Assembly (NCBI GenBank): GCA_051004675.1
Contig: JBPCKC010000031.1
Coordinates: 1 to 23,990 of the forward strand
Origin: JBDTSW01 sp051004675
GTDB taxonomy: Bacteria > Actinomycetota > Thermoleophilia > Solirubrobacterales > 70-9
Length of the DNA: 23,990 nt
Direction of reading: 5' to 3'
Part shown: positions 14,812 to 22,486 of the stretch, in pieces
Layout of the letters: each line of letters starts with the position of its first letter
How positions within the stretch are numbered: position 1 is the stretch's first letter
Program-made: the position numbers and the translations under genes
Notes under the pieces: model-generated
The model's database searches: none
Seen by the model: only the letters and a program-made list of their open reading frames with translations
Told to the model about the DNA's origin: nothing

Positions 14812-14958
14812 TCGCTAACACCAGCCGAATCCCGGGCGAGCACTGTCCGGGAGCGGGGGAACCAAAAGGGGAGCGACCTCCCCAGGGGCGAATCGGGCCG
14901 AGCAGGTCCGTAGCGCAGCTCTTTCAGCGCGAGCCCGACAGCTAACTCCGCAGGCACG
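14812..14958 (+). promoter_or_regulatory. c-di-AMP riboswitch (ydaO/yuaA)
   Basis: The 14730-14978 interval carries the conserved core of this class in the right order. It opens with a TCGCTAACACCAG 5' segment and a first hairpin (CCCGG/CCGGG, about 14831-14851). Next come GCGGGGGAACC (14853-14863), GGGGCGAATC (14885-14894), a GTAG near 14910-14913, and the highly conserved 3' block CGAGCCCGACAGCTAAC continuing to GCAGGC (14930-14955). In known examples ligand binding lowers expression of cell-wall hydrolases, K+ transporters and related genes. Here the next gene is a secreted M23 peptidase, 21 bp beyond the aptamer end. A TTTACT at 14800-14805 could be the -10 of its promoter. Exact ends are approximate. 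Confidence 0.88.
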
Positions 14959-14978
14959 AGAAAGAGGAGCGCAAGACC

Positions 14979-15980
14979 TTGACACGCACCGATACCGCGC
15001 GGGAGCAGCGCCGTCCCCGCCGGACCCTCCCGCTGATCGGATCGATCGCCGCCGCGGTCTGCATCGGCGCCGGCGCGGCGTCGGCCCAGACCCCCGAGCC
15101 CGGCGATGCCACCGCCGCGCCCGTCGAGGAGGTCGTGAGCGAGGCCGCCGTCCCCGAGCCGCCCGCCGAGGGGGCCGCGCCGGCGCCCACTGACGGCGGC
15201 GCCGAGGCGGCCGCCGGCGATGACTCGGACCAACTCAAGGCCCGCCGCGGAGGCGGCCGCCTGGAGCTCTTGAAGGAGGAGGCCAGCCCCAACAAGATCT
15301 TCTGGGACGGCCTTCGCGATGCGAAGTTCGCCTACGAGTTCAGGGGGGCGCAGACCGCCGACCTGCTCGTCGAGGTCGTGAAGAAGAAGGCCGGCGACGA
15401 CAAGCTCGTGCGCCGCTACCGCGAGGACAACCGCGACCAGAACAAGCCCTACGAGGTGAGGTGGAACGGCAGGCGCCCGAACGGCGACCTGGTCAAGCGG
15501 GGCACCTTCTACTTCCGCGTCGCCGAGCAGGGCGGGCGGCGCCTGAAGCGCACCAACGCCAAGGGCGACCGCAGCTTCAAGATGTACCCCGCGATCTTCC
15601 CGGTGCAGGGTCCGCACGACTACTGGGACGGATGGGGGGCGGGACGAAACCATGCCGGGCAAGACGTCGGAGCACGATGTGGCACGCCCATGGTCGCCGC
15701 CGAGCCGGGCAAGGTCTCCGTCAAGGCCTACGACGGCGCCGGCTACGGCTACTACGTCGTGATCGACGTTCGCGGGTCGGACCGCCAGGATCTATATGGC
15801 CACCTCGACAACGCGGCGCGCGTCGGCCAGGGAGAGCACGTGAAAACGGGCGAGCGCATCGGTCAGGTGGGCGAGAGCGGCAACGCGCAGGGATGCCACC
15901 TGCACTTCGAGTACCGGCCCAACGGCAGCCCATCCTCCGCCGTCACGAAGAAGCTCCGCAGCTGGGACAAGTATTCCTAG
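14979..15980 (+). CDS. Secreted M23 family metallopeptidase (peptidoglycan hydrolase)
   Basis: A 333-residue exported protein. The N-terminus has an Arg-rich region and a signal peptide (about 15-36, ending ASAQ). It is followed by a Pro/Ala/Glu-rich linker to about residue 82, a FlgD/Ig-like beta domain (about 115-185) and a C-terminal LytM/M23 domain. Zinc and catalytic residues are present: His225 and Asp229 in NHAGQD, His275 in LYGHL, and His307/His309 in GCHLHFE. It therefore should cut peptide bridges in the cell wall. TTG 14979 follows GAGGAG (14964-14969) by 9 nt. The c-di-AMP riboswitch directly upstream predicts control by that second messenger, consistent with the known regulon of wall hydrolases. 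Confidence 0.9.
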   Translation: MTRTDTAREQRRPRRTLPLIGSIAAAVCIGAGAASAQTPEPGDATAAPVEEVVSEAAVPEPPAEGAAPAPTDGGAEAAAGDDSDQLKARRGGGRLELLKEEASPNKIFWDGLRDAKFAYEFRGAQTADLLVEVVKKKAGDDKLVRRYREDNRDQNKPYEVRWNGRRPNGDLVKRGTFYFRVAEQGGRRLKRTNAKGDRSFKMYPAIFPVQGPHDYWDGWGAGRNHAGQDVGARCGTPMVAAEPGKVSVKAYDGAGYGYYVVIDVRGSDRQDLYGHLDNAARVGQGEHVKTGERIGQVGESGNAQGCHLHFEYRPNGSPSSAVTKKLRSWDKYS

Positions 15981-15986
15981 TAGGGT
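15981..15986 (+). promoter_or_regulatory. Probable -10 element of the CrtC-like gene
   Basis: TAGGGT starts right after the M23 stop codon (TAG 15978-15980) and lies 7 nt before GTG 15994. There is no ribosome-binding site, so a leaderless transcript is likely. Confidence 0.5.
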
Positions 15987-15993
15987 CGCGCCG

Positions 15994-16983
15994 GTGAGGA
16001 CAAAGGCGCGCTTTCCCGGCATCGATTCGGACGCCGGGCACTACGAAAGCTTCTACCTCAAGGCCACGCACCCCAGCGGTGGGCGGGCGGTGTGGCTGCG
16101 CCATACGGTCCACCAGCGCCCGGGCGACGAGCCGAACGCCTCGCTGTGGCTGACCCTCTTCGACGCGAACGCGCAAGGGCCGAAGGCCGTCAAGGCGACC
16201 TACCCGATCTCGGAGCTGTCGGCGCCCAGCGGGGCCTACATCAAGGTCGCGGACGCGACGCTCGAGCCGGGCCGCGCGAGCGGGGCGATCGCGGCGCCGG
16301 CGCTGGACGCGAGTTGGGAGCTGACGTTTGCCGATGAGGGCGAGCCCTTCTTCCACCTGCCCCACCAGCGGCTCTACCGCGCTCCCCTGCCGAAGACCAA
16401 GTTCCTGAGCCCGTATCCCAGCGCCCACTTCGACGGGAGGCTCAGCGTCGGCGACGAAGAGATATCGCTGGAGGGCTGGCCGGGGATGATCGGGCACAAC
16501 TGGGGCGCCGAGCACGCGGACCGCTGGGTGTGGATCCAGGGCGGCGAGCTGGCAGGACAGCCGCAGAGCTGCTTCGACATGGCCGTCGGGCGCATCAGGA
16601 TCGGCCCTTGGACCACTCCGTGGGTGGGCAACGGCGTCCTGCGGCTGGACGGCGCCGAGCACCGGCTTGGCGGGTTCGGGAGGGTCTTCAGCCTCAAGGT
16701 GGAGGACGAGCCCACCTCGTGCGGGTTCGAGATCGCGGGCGACGCGATCAAGGTGCGCGGGCGCGTCTCGTCCGAGCCGCGGAACTTCGTGGCGTGGGTC
16801 TACGCCGACCCGAAGGGACCCGAGCACAACACTCTGAACTGCTCGATCTCCGACCTCGAGCTGGAGGTGGTCCGCGGCGACGCCGAGCCGGAACGGCTCG
16901 AGGTCGCCGGAGCCGCCGCCTACGAGATCGGGATGCGCCAGACCGACCACGGCATCCCGCTTCAGCCCTACCCGGACGGTTAG
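15994..16983 (+). CDS. Lipocalin-like protein of the CrtC/AttH/tocopherol-cyclase type
   Basis: A 329-residue protein, rich in beta strands, without signal peptide. The segment GWPGMIGHNWGAEHADRWVW (161-180) with the HNWG motif (168-171) resembles the tocopherol cyclase and hydroxyneurosporene-dehydratase (CrtC) superfamily, whose members are two lipocalin-like barrels acting on isoprenoid or other lipid substrates. The early WLRHTVHQRP and WLTLFD strands also fit. I cannot assign a reaction; many actinobacterial members are uncharacterised. The start is supported by TAGGGT 7 nt upstream. It stands alone between the M23 gene and gabD, with a weak inverted repeat (GCCGGC at 16984-16989 and 17007-17012) after the stop. 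Confidence 0.65.
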   Translation: MRTKARFPGIDSDAGHYESFYLKATHPSGGRAVWLRHTVHQRPGDEPNASLWLTLFDANAQGPKAVKATYPISELSAPSGAYIKVADATLEPGRASGAIAAPALDASWELTFADEGEPFFHLPHQRLYRAPLPKTKFLSPYPSAHFDGRLSVGDEEISLEGWPGMIGHNWGAEHADRWVWIQGGELAGQPQSCFDMAVGRIRIGPWTTPWVGNGVLRLDGAEHRLGGFGRVFSLKVEDEPTSCGFEIAGDAIKVRGRVSSEPRNFVAWVYADPKGPEHNTLNCSISDLELEVVRGDAEPERLEVAGAAAYEIGMRQTDHGIPLQPYPDG

Positions 16984-17022
16984 GCCGGCTGGATTCCCCA
17001 GCGGGGGCCGGCGTCTCCTGAG

Positions 17023-17028
17023 TACGCT
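17023..17028 (+). promoter_or_regulatory. Possible -10 element of gabD
   Basis: TACGCT lies about 26 nt before the TTG start at 17055, leaving room for a short leader that contains the AGGGAGG ribosome-binding site (17044-17050). This gene therefore looks leadered, unlike its upstream neighbour. Confidence 0.35.
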
Positions 17029-17054
17029 GGCGGGGCCAACGCGAGGGAGGTCCC

Positions 17055-18521
17055 TTGAGCATCGCCAGCACCGAGCAAGCCGCCATCGACAACGTCCCGC
17101 ACCAGCTCCTGATCGGCGGCGAGTGGCGCGACGCGAGTGGTGGCGGAAGGCTTGCGGTCGAGGATCCCGCCACCGGCGAGACGCTGTGCGAGATCGCCGA
17201 CGCGACGCCCGAGGACGCCCAGGCCGCGATCGACGCCGCGGCCGACGCGCAGGCGGAGTGGGCCGCGACCTCGCCGATCGAGCGCAGCGAGATCCTCTAC
17301 CGCGCGTTCGAGGCGCTCAACGACCGTGCGGACGAGCTGGGGATGTTGATGACGCTCGAGATGGGCAAGTCGGTCGCCGAGTCGAAGGCCGAGCTCGCCT
17401 ACTCGGCCGAGTTCTTCCGCTGGTTCTCGGGCGAGGCCCTCCGGATCGACGGCTACAACAAGAACGCGGGCAACGGCGCCTCGCGCGTGATCGTCATGCG
17501 TCAGCCGGTCGGGCCCTGCTACTTCGTCACGCCCTGGAACTTTCCCAACGCGATGGGCGCCCGCAAGATCGGGCCGGCCGTCGCCGCCGGCTGCACGATG
17601 GTCGTAAAGCCCGCCCAGCAGACTCCGCTCTCGATGCTCGCGCTCGCGAAGCTCCTGGAGGGATGCGGGTTGCCGGCCGGCGTACTGAACGTCGTCACCG
17701 GATCCTCGTCCGGCGACATCTCGAAGCCGATCCTCGGCGATCCGCGCCTGCGCAAGCTGTCCTTCACCGGGTCGACGGAGGTCGGGCGAAAGCTGATCGC
17801 ACAGGCGGCCGACAACGTCCTGGCGGTCTCGATGGAGCTGGGCGGCAACGCGCCGTTCCTGATCTTCGACGACGCCGACCTCGACGCCGCGGTGGAGGGC
17901 GCGATGATCGCGAAGATGCGCAACATCGGCGAGGCATGCACCTCGGCCAACCGCTTCCACGTCGCCAGCTCGGTCGCCGGCGAGTTCGCCGAGAAGCTCG
18001 CGAAGCGGATGGGGGACCTGAAGCTCGGCCGCGGCACCGAGGACGGCGTCGACACCGGCCCGCTGATCGACTCCGACCAGCAGTCGAAGGTCGCTGAGCT
18101 CGTGGCCGACGCCTCCGAGAGGGGGGCCAAGGTGCTGGTGGGCGGCTCGCAGGTGGACGGCGCGGGCTACTTCTTCGAGCCGACCGTGCTCTCCGACGTT
18201 CCGCCGGAGGCCCGGCTGCTGAGGGAGGAGATCTTCGGCCCCGTCGCGCCCGTCGCCGGATTCGGCTCCGAGGACGAGGCGATCGCCGCCGCCAATGACA
18301 CCGAGTACGGCCTCGTCGCCTACGTCTACACCAACGACCTCAAGCGCGCCATCCGCGTCTGCGAACGCCTGGAGACCGGGATGATCGGCCTCAACCAGGG
18401 CATGGTCTCGAACGCGGGCGCTCCGTTCGGCGGCGTCAAGCAGTCGGGCGTGGGGCGCGAGGGCGGCAACGAGGGCATCCACGAGTACCTCGAGACGAAG
18501 TACGTGGCGGTCAACGTCTAA
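17055..18521 (+). CDS. gabD: NAD(P)-dependent succinate-semialdehyde dehydrogenase family protein
   Basis: A 488-residue ALDH-superfamily enzyme. Active-site residues are Asn162 in PWNFP, Lys185 in VVKPAQQT, Glu261 in MELGGNAP and Cys295 in GEACTSANRF. The N-terminal LLIGGEWRDA, the TLEMGKSVAESKAE helix and the C-terminal PFGGVKQSGVGREGG match the succinate-semialdehyde dehydrogenase group, which feeds GABA carbon into the TCA cycle. Substrate choice inside this group is hard to call, so related semialdehydes are possible. It starts at TTG 17055 with AGGGAGG 4 nt upstream, a rather short spacing. It is convergent with msrA, only 5 bp apart. It is not closely related in sequence to the dehydrogenase at 1345-2916. 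Confidence 0.85.
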   Translation: MSIASTEQAAIDNVPHQLLIGGEWRDASGGGRLAVEDPATGETLCEIADATPEDAQAAIDAAADAQAEWAATSPIERSEILYRAFEALNDRADELGMLMTLEMGKSVAESKAELAYSAEFFRWFSGEALRIDGYNKNAGNGASRVIVMRQPVGPCYFVTPWNFPNAMGARKIGPAVAAGCTMVVKPAQQTPLSMLALAKLLEGCGLPAGVLNVVTGSSSGDISKPILGDPRLRKLSFTGSTEVGRKLIAQAADNVLAVSMELGGNAPFLIFDDADLDAAVEGAMIAKMRNIGEACTSANRFHVASSVAGEFAEKLAKRMGDLKLGRGTEDGVDTGPLIDSDQQSKVAELVADASERGAKVLVGGSQVDGAGYFFEPTVLSDVPPEARLLREEIFGPVAPVAGFGSEDEAIAAANDTEYGLVAYVYTNDLKRAIRVCERLETGMIGLNQGMVSNAGAPFGGVKQSGVGREGGNEGIHEYLETKYVAVNV

Positions 18522-18526
18522 GCCGC

Positions 18527-19045
18527 CTAGCGCCCCATCAGGACGCTCAGCAGCCCGCCCCGGTCGTGGCGCTTCTGGAGGTAGCACTGGTGGTACTCCT
18601 CCGCCTTCCAGAAGCCCGTAGCGGGCTCGACCGTCGTGACGATCGGCTTCGAAAAGCGCGCCTGCGCGTTGGAGAGGGAGCGGCGCGCGATCTCGGCCTG
18701 CTCGTCGGAGTGGGTGAAGATCGCGGTGCGGTACTGATCGCCCACGTCGGGGCCCTGGCGGTTGAGCTGCGTGGGGTCGTGGACGGCCCAGAACTTCCCG
18801 ACGAGCTCCTCGTAGGAGACCTGGGCGGGGTCGAAGGTGACCTGGGTGACCTCGGCATGGCCGGTCTTCCCCGAGCAGACCTGCTCGTAGGTGGGGTTCT
18901 CGGTGTGGCCGCCCTCGTAGCCGACCGCCGTCTCGATTACGCCGGGGGTCTTGCGGTAGGCCTCCTCGACCTGCCAGAAGCAGCCGGCGCCGAACGTTGC
19001 CTTCTCGGTGAACGTTGCCTTCTCGGTCTTCGTCGTCTCGCTCAT
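18527..19045 (-). CDS. msrA: Peptide-methionine (S)-S-oxide reductase MsrA
   Basis: A 172-residue repair enzyme reducing methionine-S-sulfoxide in proteins. The catalytic Cys22 lies in GAGCFWQVEEAYR; the canonical motif is GCFWGxE, so Gln replaces Gly. YEGGHTENPTYEQVCSGKTGHAEV and the HDPTQLNRQGPDVGDQYRTA region are hallmark MsrA segments. Cys residues near 57 and near the EEYHQC segment are candidates for the recycling step. ATG 19045 follows AGGAG by 5-6 nt on the minus strand. The N-terminus before the catalytic strand contains a TEKATF hexapeptide twice, caused by an exact 18-bp duplication. The 94-bp gap upstream (19046-19139) shows no other gene. Confidence 0.95.
   Translation of the reverse strand: MSETTKTEKATFTEKATFGAGCFWQVEEAYRKTPGVIETAVGYEGGHTENPTYEQVCSGKTGHAEVTQVTFDPAQVSYEELVGKFWAVHDPTQLNRQGPDVGDQYRTAIFTHSDEQAEIARRSLSNAQARFSKPIVTTVEPATGFWKAEEYHQCYLQKRHDRGGLLSVLMGR
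18992..19027. repeat. Exact 18-bp tandem duplication inside msrA
   Basis: GAACGTTGCCTTCTCGGT occurs at 18992-19009 and again, without a mismatch, at 19010-19027. The unit is a multiple of three, so the frame is kept and the encoded TEKATF is doubled. Confidence 0.9.
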
Positions 19046-19139
19046 GAATCTCCTGTGGCGGCGGCGGCGCCTGACCTGCTGCTCTCGGTGCTGAAGCGCC
19101 TCATCCTCATGCCCGTTGGTCGCGCGAGCACCCTGGATG

Positions 19140-20573
19140 TTACGGCTCCAGCAACGCCGCGCCAAGCGACGAGACGGTCACGTGGATCGCTTGCGGCTCG
19201 ACCGCGTAGTCGATCACCGCGAGCGCCCGCAGCCGATCGAGGATGAACTGGAACGCGGACGCCTGGAGGTCGTTCTCATAGGAGCGCAGCACGTCGAAGG
19301 AGTACCCGGTCGTATGCAGCGAGTACTCCTGGGTCGCCTCCGGGTTGGAGGCGGCGAGCAGGTCCTGGTAGCGGCGGTCGCGCACGGTGCTGGTCACCCT
19401 CAACGGCTTCTCTGCGCCGCTCAGCCGCTCGACGGTCGCGGCCATGTACGCGAGGGTCGCGAGCGCCTCCGGGCGCAGCGCGCGGTAGAGCGCGCGCTCG
19501 CGGTCGAGCTTCGGCGCCAGCTCGCCCATCTGCCCGTCGATCCTCCAGCCGGGACCGCCTTCGGCCGGCAGCGGGAGCAGCTCCTCGGCTTCGGTGGCCG
19601 CGGCTACGTCATCCGGCCCGGCGAAGACCTCGGTCTTTGCCTCGGGGTGGTAGAGCTCCTCGAGCGTCGCCTTGGCGGTCGCCAGCTCGGCGGTGCGCTC
19701 GAGCTTCGCCGGGTTGCCGCGCCAGCGGTCCATGATGCGCGCGCTGGCGAGGATGCGCCAGTAATACAGCGAGGAGTCGTCGGCGAAGCCGGCCAGTATG
19801 TCGTGGGCGGCAGCGTTGCGATCGGGCGCGGAGTCGAAGAAGAGCTGAGCGTAGGAGAGGTCATCGGCGTCCCCGTCGTAGGCCGCGATCACCGACTCCA
19901 GGTTGCCGATTCCCATGTGGTAGGAGACCGTCGCGAGGTCGGTGGCCCCGTCGAAGCGCCGATCCGCGATCTCGAGGTAGCGGGCGGAGCCGTCGAGGGC
20001 CGCCGCCGGGTCGAAGCGCTCGTCCACCCGAGCGCGCTCTCGCGCCAGCTTCCGCGCCTGGGCCGGCTTGTCCTTGCGCTCGGCCTTCGCGATCTCATTC
20101 GTCAGGGCGATCGATCGCGGCAGGTCCACCTCCATCCCCAGGAGGTCCGTGGCGGTCGAGGGCAGGATCTGGCCAAGGCCGGACGCCAGCTCGGGCGAGT
20201 CGCCGGCGATCACGTCGGGGCGCCCGGCGCTCTCGAGGAAGACGAGCGCCTCCAGGCGGTCGGGGTCGACGCCGTGGCGTGCCGCGGCCCGCTCGATCTC
20301 AGAGCGCCAGCGGTCGGTGCGCTCGGCCGAGGCGACCACGCCGCCGGGGCTGAGGGCGTAGATCACGTGCGAGGTGCCCGTGGCGGCGCGCTCCTCGAGC
20401 TCCGCGCGACGCGCGGAGTCCCAGGCGAAGGGGCCGTAGCCCTCGCTCGCGCCCGAACCCCCCTCGGCGACCTCGGCGCCGAGGTCCTCCGGCGAGGAGG
20501 ACCCGAGCAGGAGCCAGGCGGCCGCCGCCGCTGCCGCGACCAGGGCGATGAGTGTCGCGACGCGCGCCGTCAG
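19140..20573 (-). CDS. Membrane-anchored lytic transglycosylase with C-terminal M15-like domain
   Basis: A 477-residue protein if it starts at CTG 20573. An N-terminal hydrophobic segment (about 5-24, Ala-rich) looks like a signal anchor. A short linker leads to a lysozyme-like SLT domain: GVDPDRLEALVFLESAGRPD with the catalytic Glu at about 114, then SGLGQILPSTA. After a helical region, the C-terminal part has SLHTTGYSFDV (His about 420, Asp about 427) and a terminal AIHVTV (His about 464). This is the spacing of metal ligands in M15/VanY-type D,D- or L,D-peptidases. Together these would cut both glycan and peptide in the wall. No ATG, GTG or TTG precedes the hydrophobic segment in frame; the first (GTG 20366) would delete it. 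It follows fumC by 3 bp. Confidence 0.78.
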   Translation of the reverse strand: MTARVATLIALVAAAAAAAWLLLGSSSPEDLGAEVAEGGSGASEGYGPFAWDSARRAELEERAATGTSHVIYALSPGGVVASAERTDRWRSEIERAAARHGVDPDRLEALVFLESAGRPDVIAGDSPELASGLGQILPSTATDLLGMEVDLPRSIALTNEIAKAERKDKPAQARKLARERARVDERFDPAAALDGSARYLEIADRRFDGATDLATVSYHMGIGNLESVIAAYDGDADDLSYAQLFFDSAPDRNAAAHDILAGFADDSSLYYWRILASARIMDRWRGNPAKLERTAELATAKATLEELYHPEAKTEVFAGPDDVAAATEAEELLPLPAEGGPGWRIDGQMGELAPKLDRERALYRALRPEALATLAYMAATVERLSGAEKPLRVTSTVRDRRYQDLLAASNPEATQEYSLHTTGYSFDVLRSYENDLQASAFQFILDRLRALAVIDYAVEPQAIHVTVSSLGAALLEP

Positions 20574-20576
20574 CGG

Positions 20577-21902
20577 CTACTCGTGCGGCCGGGCGAGCTT
20601 GCGGTGGTCGAGCGCCTGGTCGAGAACCGATTCCTCCACGCCCATCTCGCGCGCCACCTCGCGCAGGGGCCGGCCGGAGGAAGCGGCCTCTTTGACGATC
20701 TCGGCCGCGCGGTCATACCCGATGTGTGGGTTCAACGCCGTAGCCGTGGCGAGCGTGGCCTCCGCGTGGCGCTCCGTCATCTCCGTGTTCGCCTCCAGGC
20801 CGCGCACGCACTTGTTGTCCAGAAGTCGCGACGCCGCGGCGAGGAGCTTGATCGAGTCGAGCAGGTTGCGGGCGATGAGCGGCACGCGCACGTTCAGCTC
20901 GAACTGACCCTGCGCGCCGGCCATCGTGATCGCCGCGTCGTTGCCGACCACCTGGTCCCCGACCTGGATCACGACCTCCGGGATCACCGGGTTGACCTTG
21001 CCGGGCATGATCGACGAGCCCTTCTGGAGCTCCGGCAGGCGCAGCTCGGCGAGGCCCGCACGGGGTCCGGAGCCCATCAGCGCCAGGTCGTTGGCGATCT
21101 TCACCAGCGAGACCGCCACGACCTTCAGCGCACCGGAGAGCTCGACCAGAGCGTCGCGGTTGCCCTGCGCCTCGAAGGGATCGTCGGGAGCGAGGACGTC
21201 GAGCCCGCTGTCGGAAGCCAGCTTCTCGCGCACCCCCGCCGCGAAGTCCGGATGGGTGTTGAGCCCGGTGCCGGTGGCGGTGCCGCCGAGCGGGATCTGG
21301 CCGACGCGGCCGAGCGTCCCGCGGACGCGGTCGGCCCCAAGTCGGATCTGCGCCGCGTAGCCACCGAACTCCTGCCCGAGCGTCACCGGCACGGCGTCCA
21401 TGAGGTGGGTGCGGCCGGCCTTGACGACGTCGGCGAACTCGGCGGCCTTCGCCTCCAGGGATCCCGCGAGGGCGTCCATCGCGGGCAGCAGGTCCTCCGT
21501 CACCTCGCCGAGCGCGGCGAGGTGGACCGCGGAGGGAAAGACATCGTTCGAGGACTGGCCCATGTTCACGTGGTCGTTGGGGTGCACGCCCTCGCCGGCG
21601 AGGCTCGCGATGACCTCGTTCGCGTTCGTGTTCGACGACGTGCCCGAGCCGGTCTGAAAGACGTCGACGGGGAACTGCTCGTCGTGCTCGCCCGCCCCGA
21701 CCTCGTCGGCGGCGGCGGCGATCTGGGCGCCCAGCTCGGCGTCGAGGAGGCCCAGCTCGGCGTTCGTGCGCGCCGCGGCGGCCTTCACCCGTCCAAGCCA
21801 GTGCACGATCGGCGCGGGGATCGGGTGTCCGGAGACGGGGAAGTTCTTCACCGCCTTGGCGGTCTCGCCTCCCCAGAGCTCGCCGGCTGCCTCGGTCGTC
21901 AT
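20577..21902 (-). CDS. fumC: Class II fumarate hydratase
   Basis: A 441-residue member of the aspartase/fumarase superfamily converting fumarate to malate in the TCA cycle, active as a homotetramer. Family motifs are in order: FQTGSGTSSNTNANEV (82-97), VNMGQSSNDVFPS (112-124), GRTHLMDAVP (163-172, His166) and the signature GSSIMPGKVNP (295-305) with the catalytic serine loop. It is slightly shorter than E. coli FumC (467). ATG 21902 is preceded by AAAGGA 4 nt upstream. It starts 33 bp after the lipoprotein gene and ends 3 bp before the wall-hydrolase frame, so the three are likely one transcript. Confidence 0.95.
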   Translation of the reverse strand: MTTEAAGELWGGETAKAVKNFPVSGHPIPAPIVHWLGRVKAAAARTNAELGLLDAELGAQIAAAADEVGAGEHDEQFPVDVFQTGSGTSSNTNANEVIASLAGEGVHPNDHVNMGQSSNDVFPSAVHLAALGEVTEDLLPAMDALAGSLEAKAAEFADVVKAGRTHLMDAVPVTLGQEFGGYAAQIRLGADRVRGTLGRVGQIPLGGTATGTGLNTHPDFAAGVREKLASDSGLDVLAPDDPFEAQGNRDALVELSGALKVVAVSLVKIANDLALMGSGPRAGLAELRLPELQKGSSIMPGKVNPVIPEVVIQVGDQVVGNDAAITMAGAQGQFELNVRVPLIARNLLDSIKLLAAASRLLDNKCVRGLEANTEMTERHAEATLATATALNPHIGYDRAAEIVKEAASSGRPLREVAREMGVEESVLDQALDHRKLARPHE

Positions 21903-21935
21903 CGGGTCCTTTCGTCGAAGTCCTGGGCGGGAACG

Positions 21936-22412
21936 CTATCCACTGCCGCCGCCCGCGGCCAAGCCCTCTTCGTAGCGTTGCTGGAAGCCGCCGGGCAGCA
22001 ACTCGTCGCCCGGCACGTAGGTCGCGGCGCTTTGAACGCTGCGAGCCAGGTCATCGTGGATCCCGCCCGTCGCCTCGGCGCGGGCCTCGACCGTGCCGAC
22101 GAGATAGCCCAGCTGGACCGTGGCCTCGCCCAGGGGCTGCTCGCGGGCTTGCTCGTTCAGGTCGGTCGCCGCCGCGATCATCGCCTCGCCCACGTTCGCG
22201 AGCTCGCCGGCCGGCTGCTCGGCGACCAGGCAGTCGCCGATGGGGGTGTCGCCGACGGCCACCTCGCCGGGCGCCGTGGCCAGCGCGGCCACGAATGCGT
22301 CAGGGCTCGCGAGGCAGGCGGCAGGCGTGGAGGGGGGCTCGTCCGAGCCGCAGGCCGCGACGGCGACCGCGCACAGCGCGAGGCTGGAGGAGGATGCGAG
22401 GCGAAGGGCCAT
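21936..22412 (-). CDS. Small putative lipoprotein
   Basis: A 158-residue exported protein. The signal peptide (1-20) ends in a lipobox VAAC with Cys21, followed by GSDEPPSTP, so it should be diacylated and anchored to the outer face of the membrane. The mature part is short, acidic and mostly helical, with a Cys pair (CLASPD near 34 and GDCLV near 61) that could form a disulfide. I do not recognise a family. ATG 22412 is preferred because TAACAT lies 7 nt upstream; ATG 22421, three codons earlier, would fall inside that hexamer. Its place at the head of the fumC unit does not explain its role. Confidence 0.75.
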   Translation of the reverse strand: MALRLASSSSLALCAVAVAACGSDEPPSTPAACLASPDAFVAALATAPGEVAVGDTPIGDCLVAEQPAGELANVGEAMIAAATDLNEQAREQPLGEATVQLGYLVGTVEARAEATGGIHDDLARSVQSAATYVPGDELLPGGFQQRYEEGLAAGGGSG

Positions 22413-22419
22413 TTCGACC

Positions 22420-22425
22420 ATGTTA
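22420..22425 (-). promoter_or_regulatory. Probable -10 element of the lipoprotein gene
   Basis: TAACAT on the minus strand is 7 nt before ATG 22412. No Shine-Dalgarno separates them. It is divergent from the ileS promoter in the 74-bp gap 22413-22486. Confidence 0.5.
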
Positions 22426-22472
22426 TGGAGGGGCCTGGGGATGCCCCTCCCGGTCGCGCCGGTCGCGCTTGC

Positions 22473-22478
22473 CAGAAT
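22473..22478 (+). promoter_or_regulatory. Possible -10 element of ileS
   Basis: CAGAAT lies 8 nt before GTG 22487, again without a ribosome-binding site. It departs from TANNNT at the first base. I see no T-box leader in the 74-bp gap, which is too short to hold one. Confidence 0.4.
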
Positions 22479-22486
22479 CACCCGCC

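Noticed and set aside
16984..17012. Inverted repeat GCCGGC...GCCGGC after the CrtC-like gene as a terminator
   Set aside because: The arms are only 6 bp plus a short inner TGG/CCA pairing with a large bulge and no T tract; too weak to annotate.
22413..22486. T-box or other leader upstream of ileS
   Set aside because: The gap is only 74 bp, shared with a divergent gene, and no T-box core is seen.
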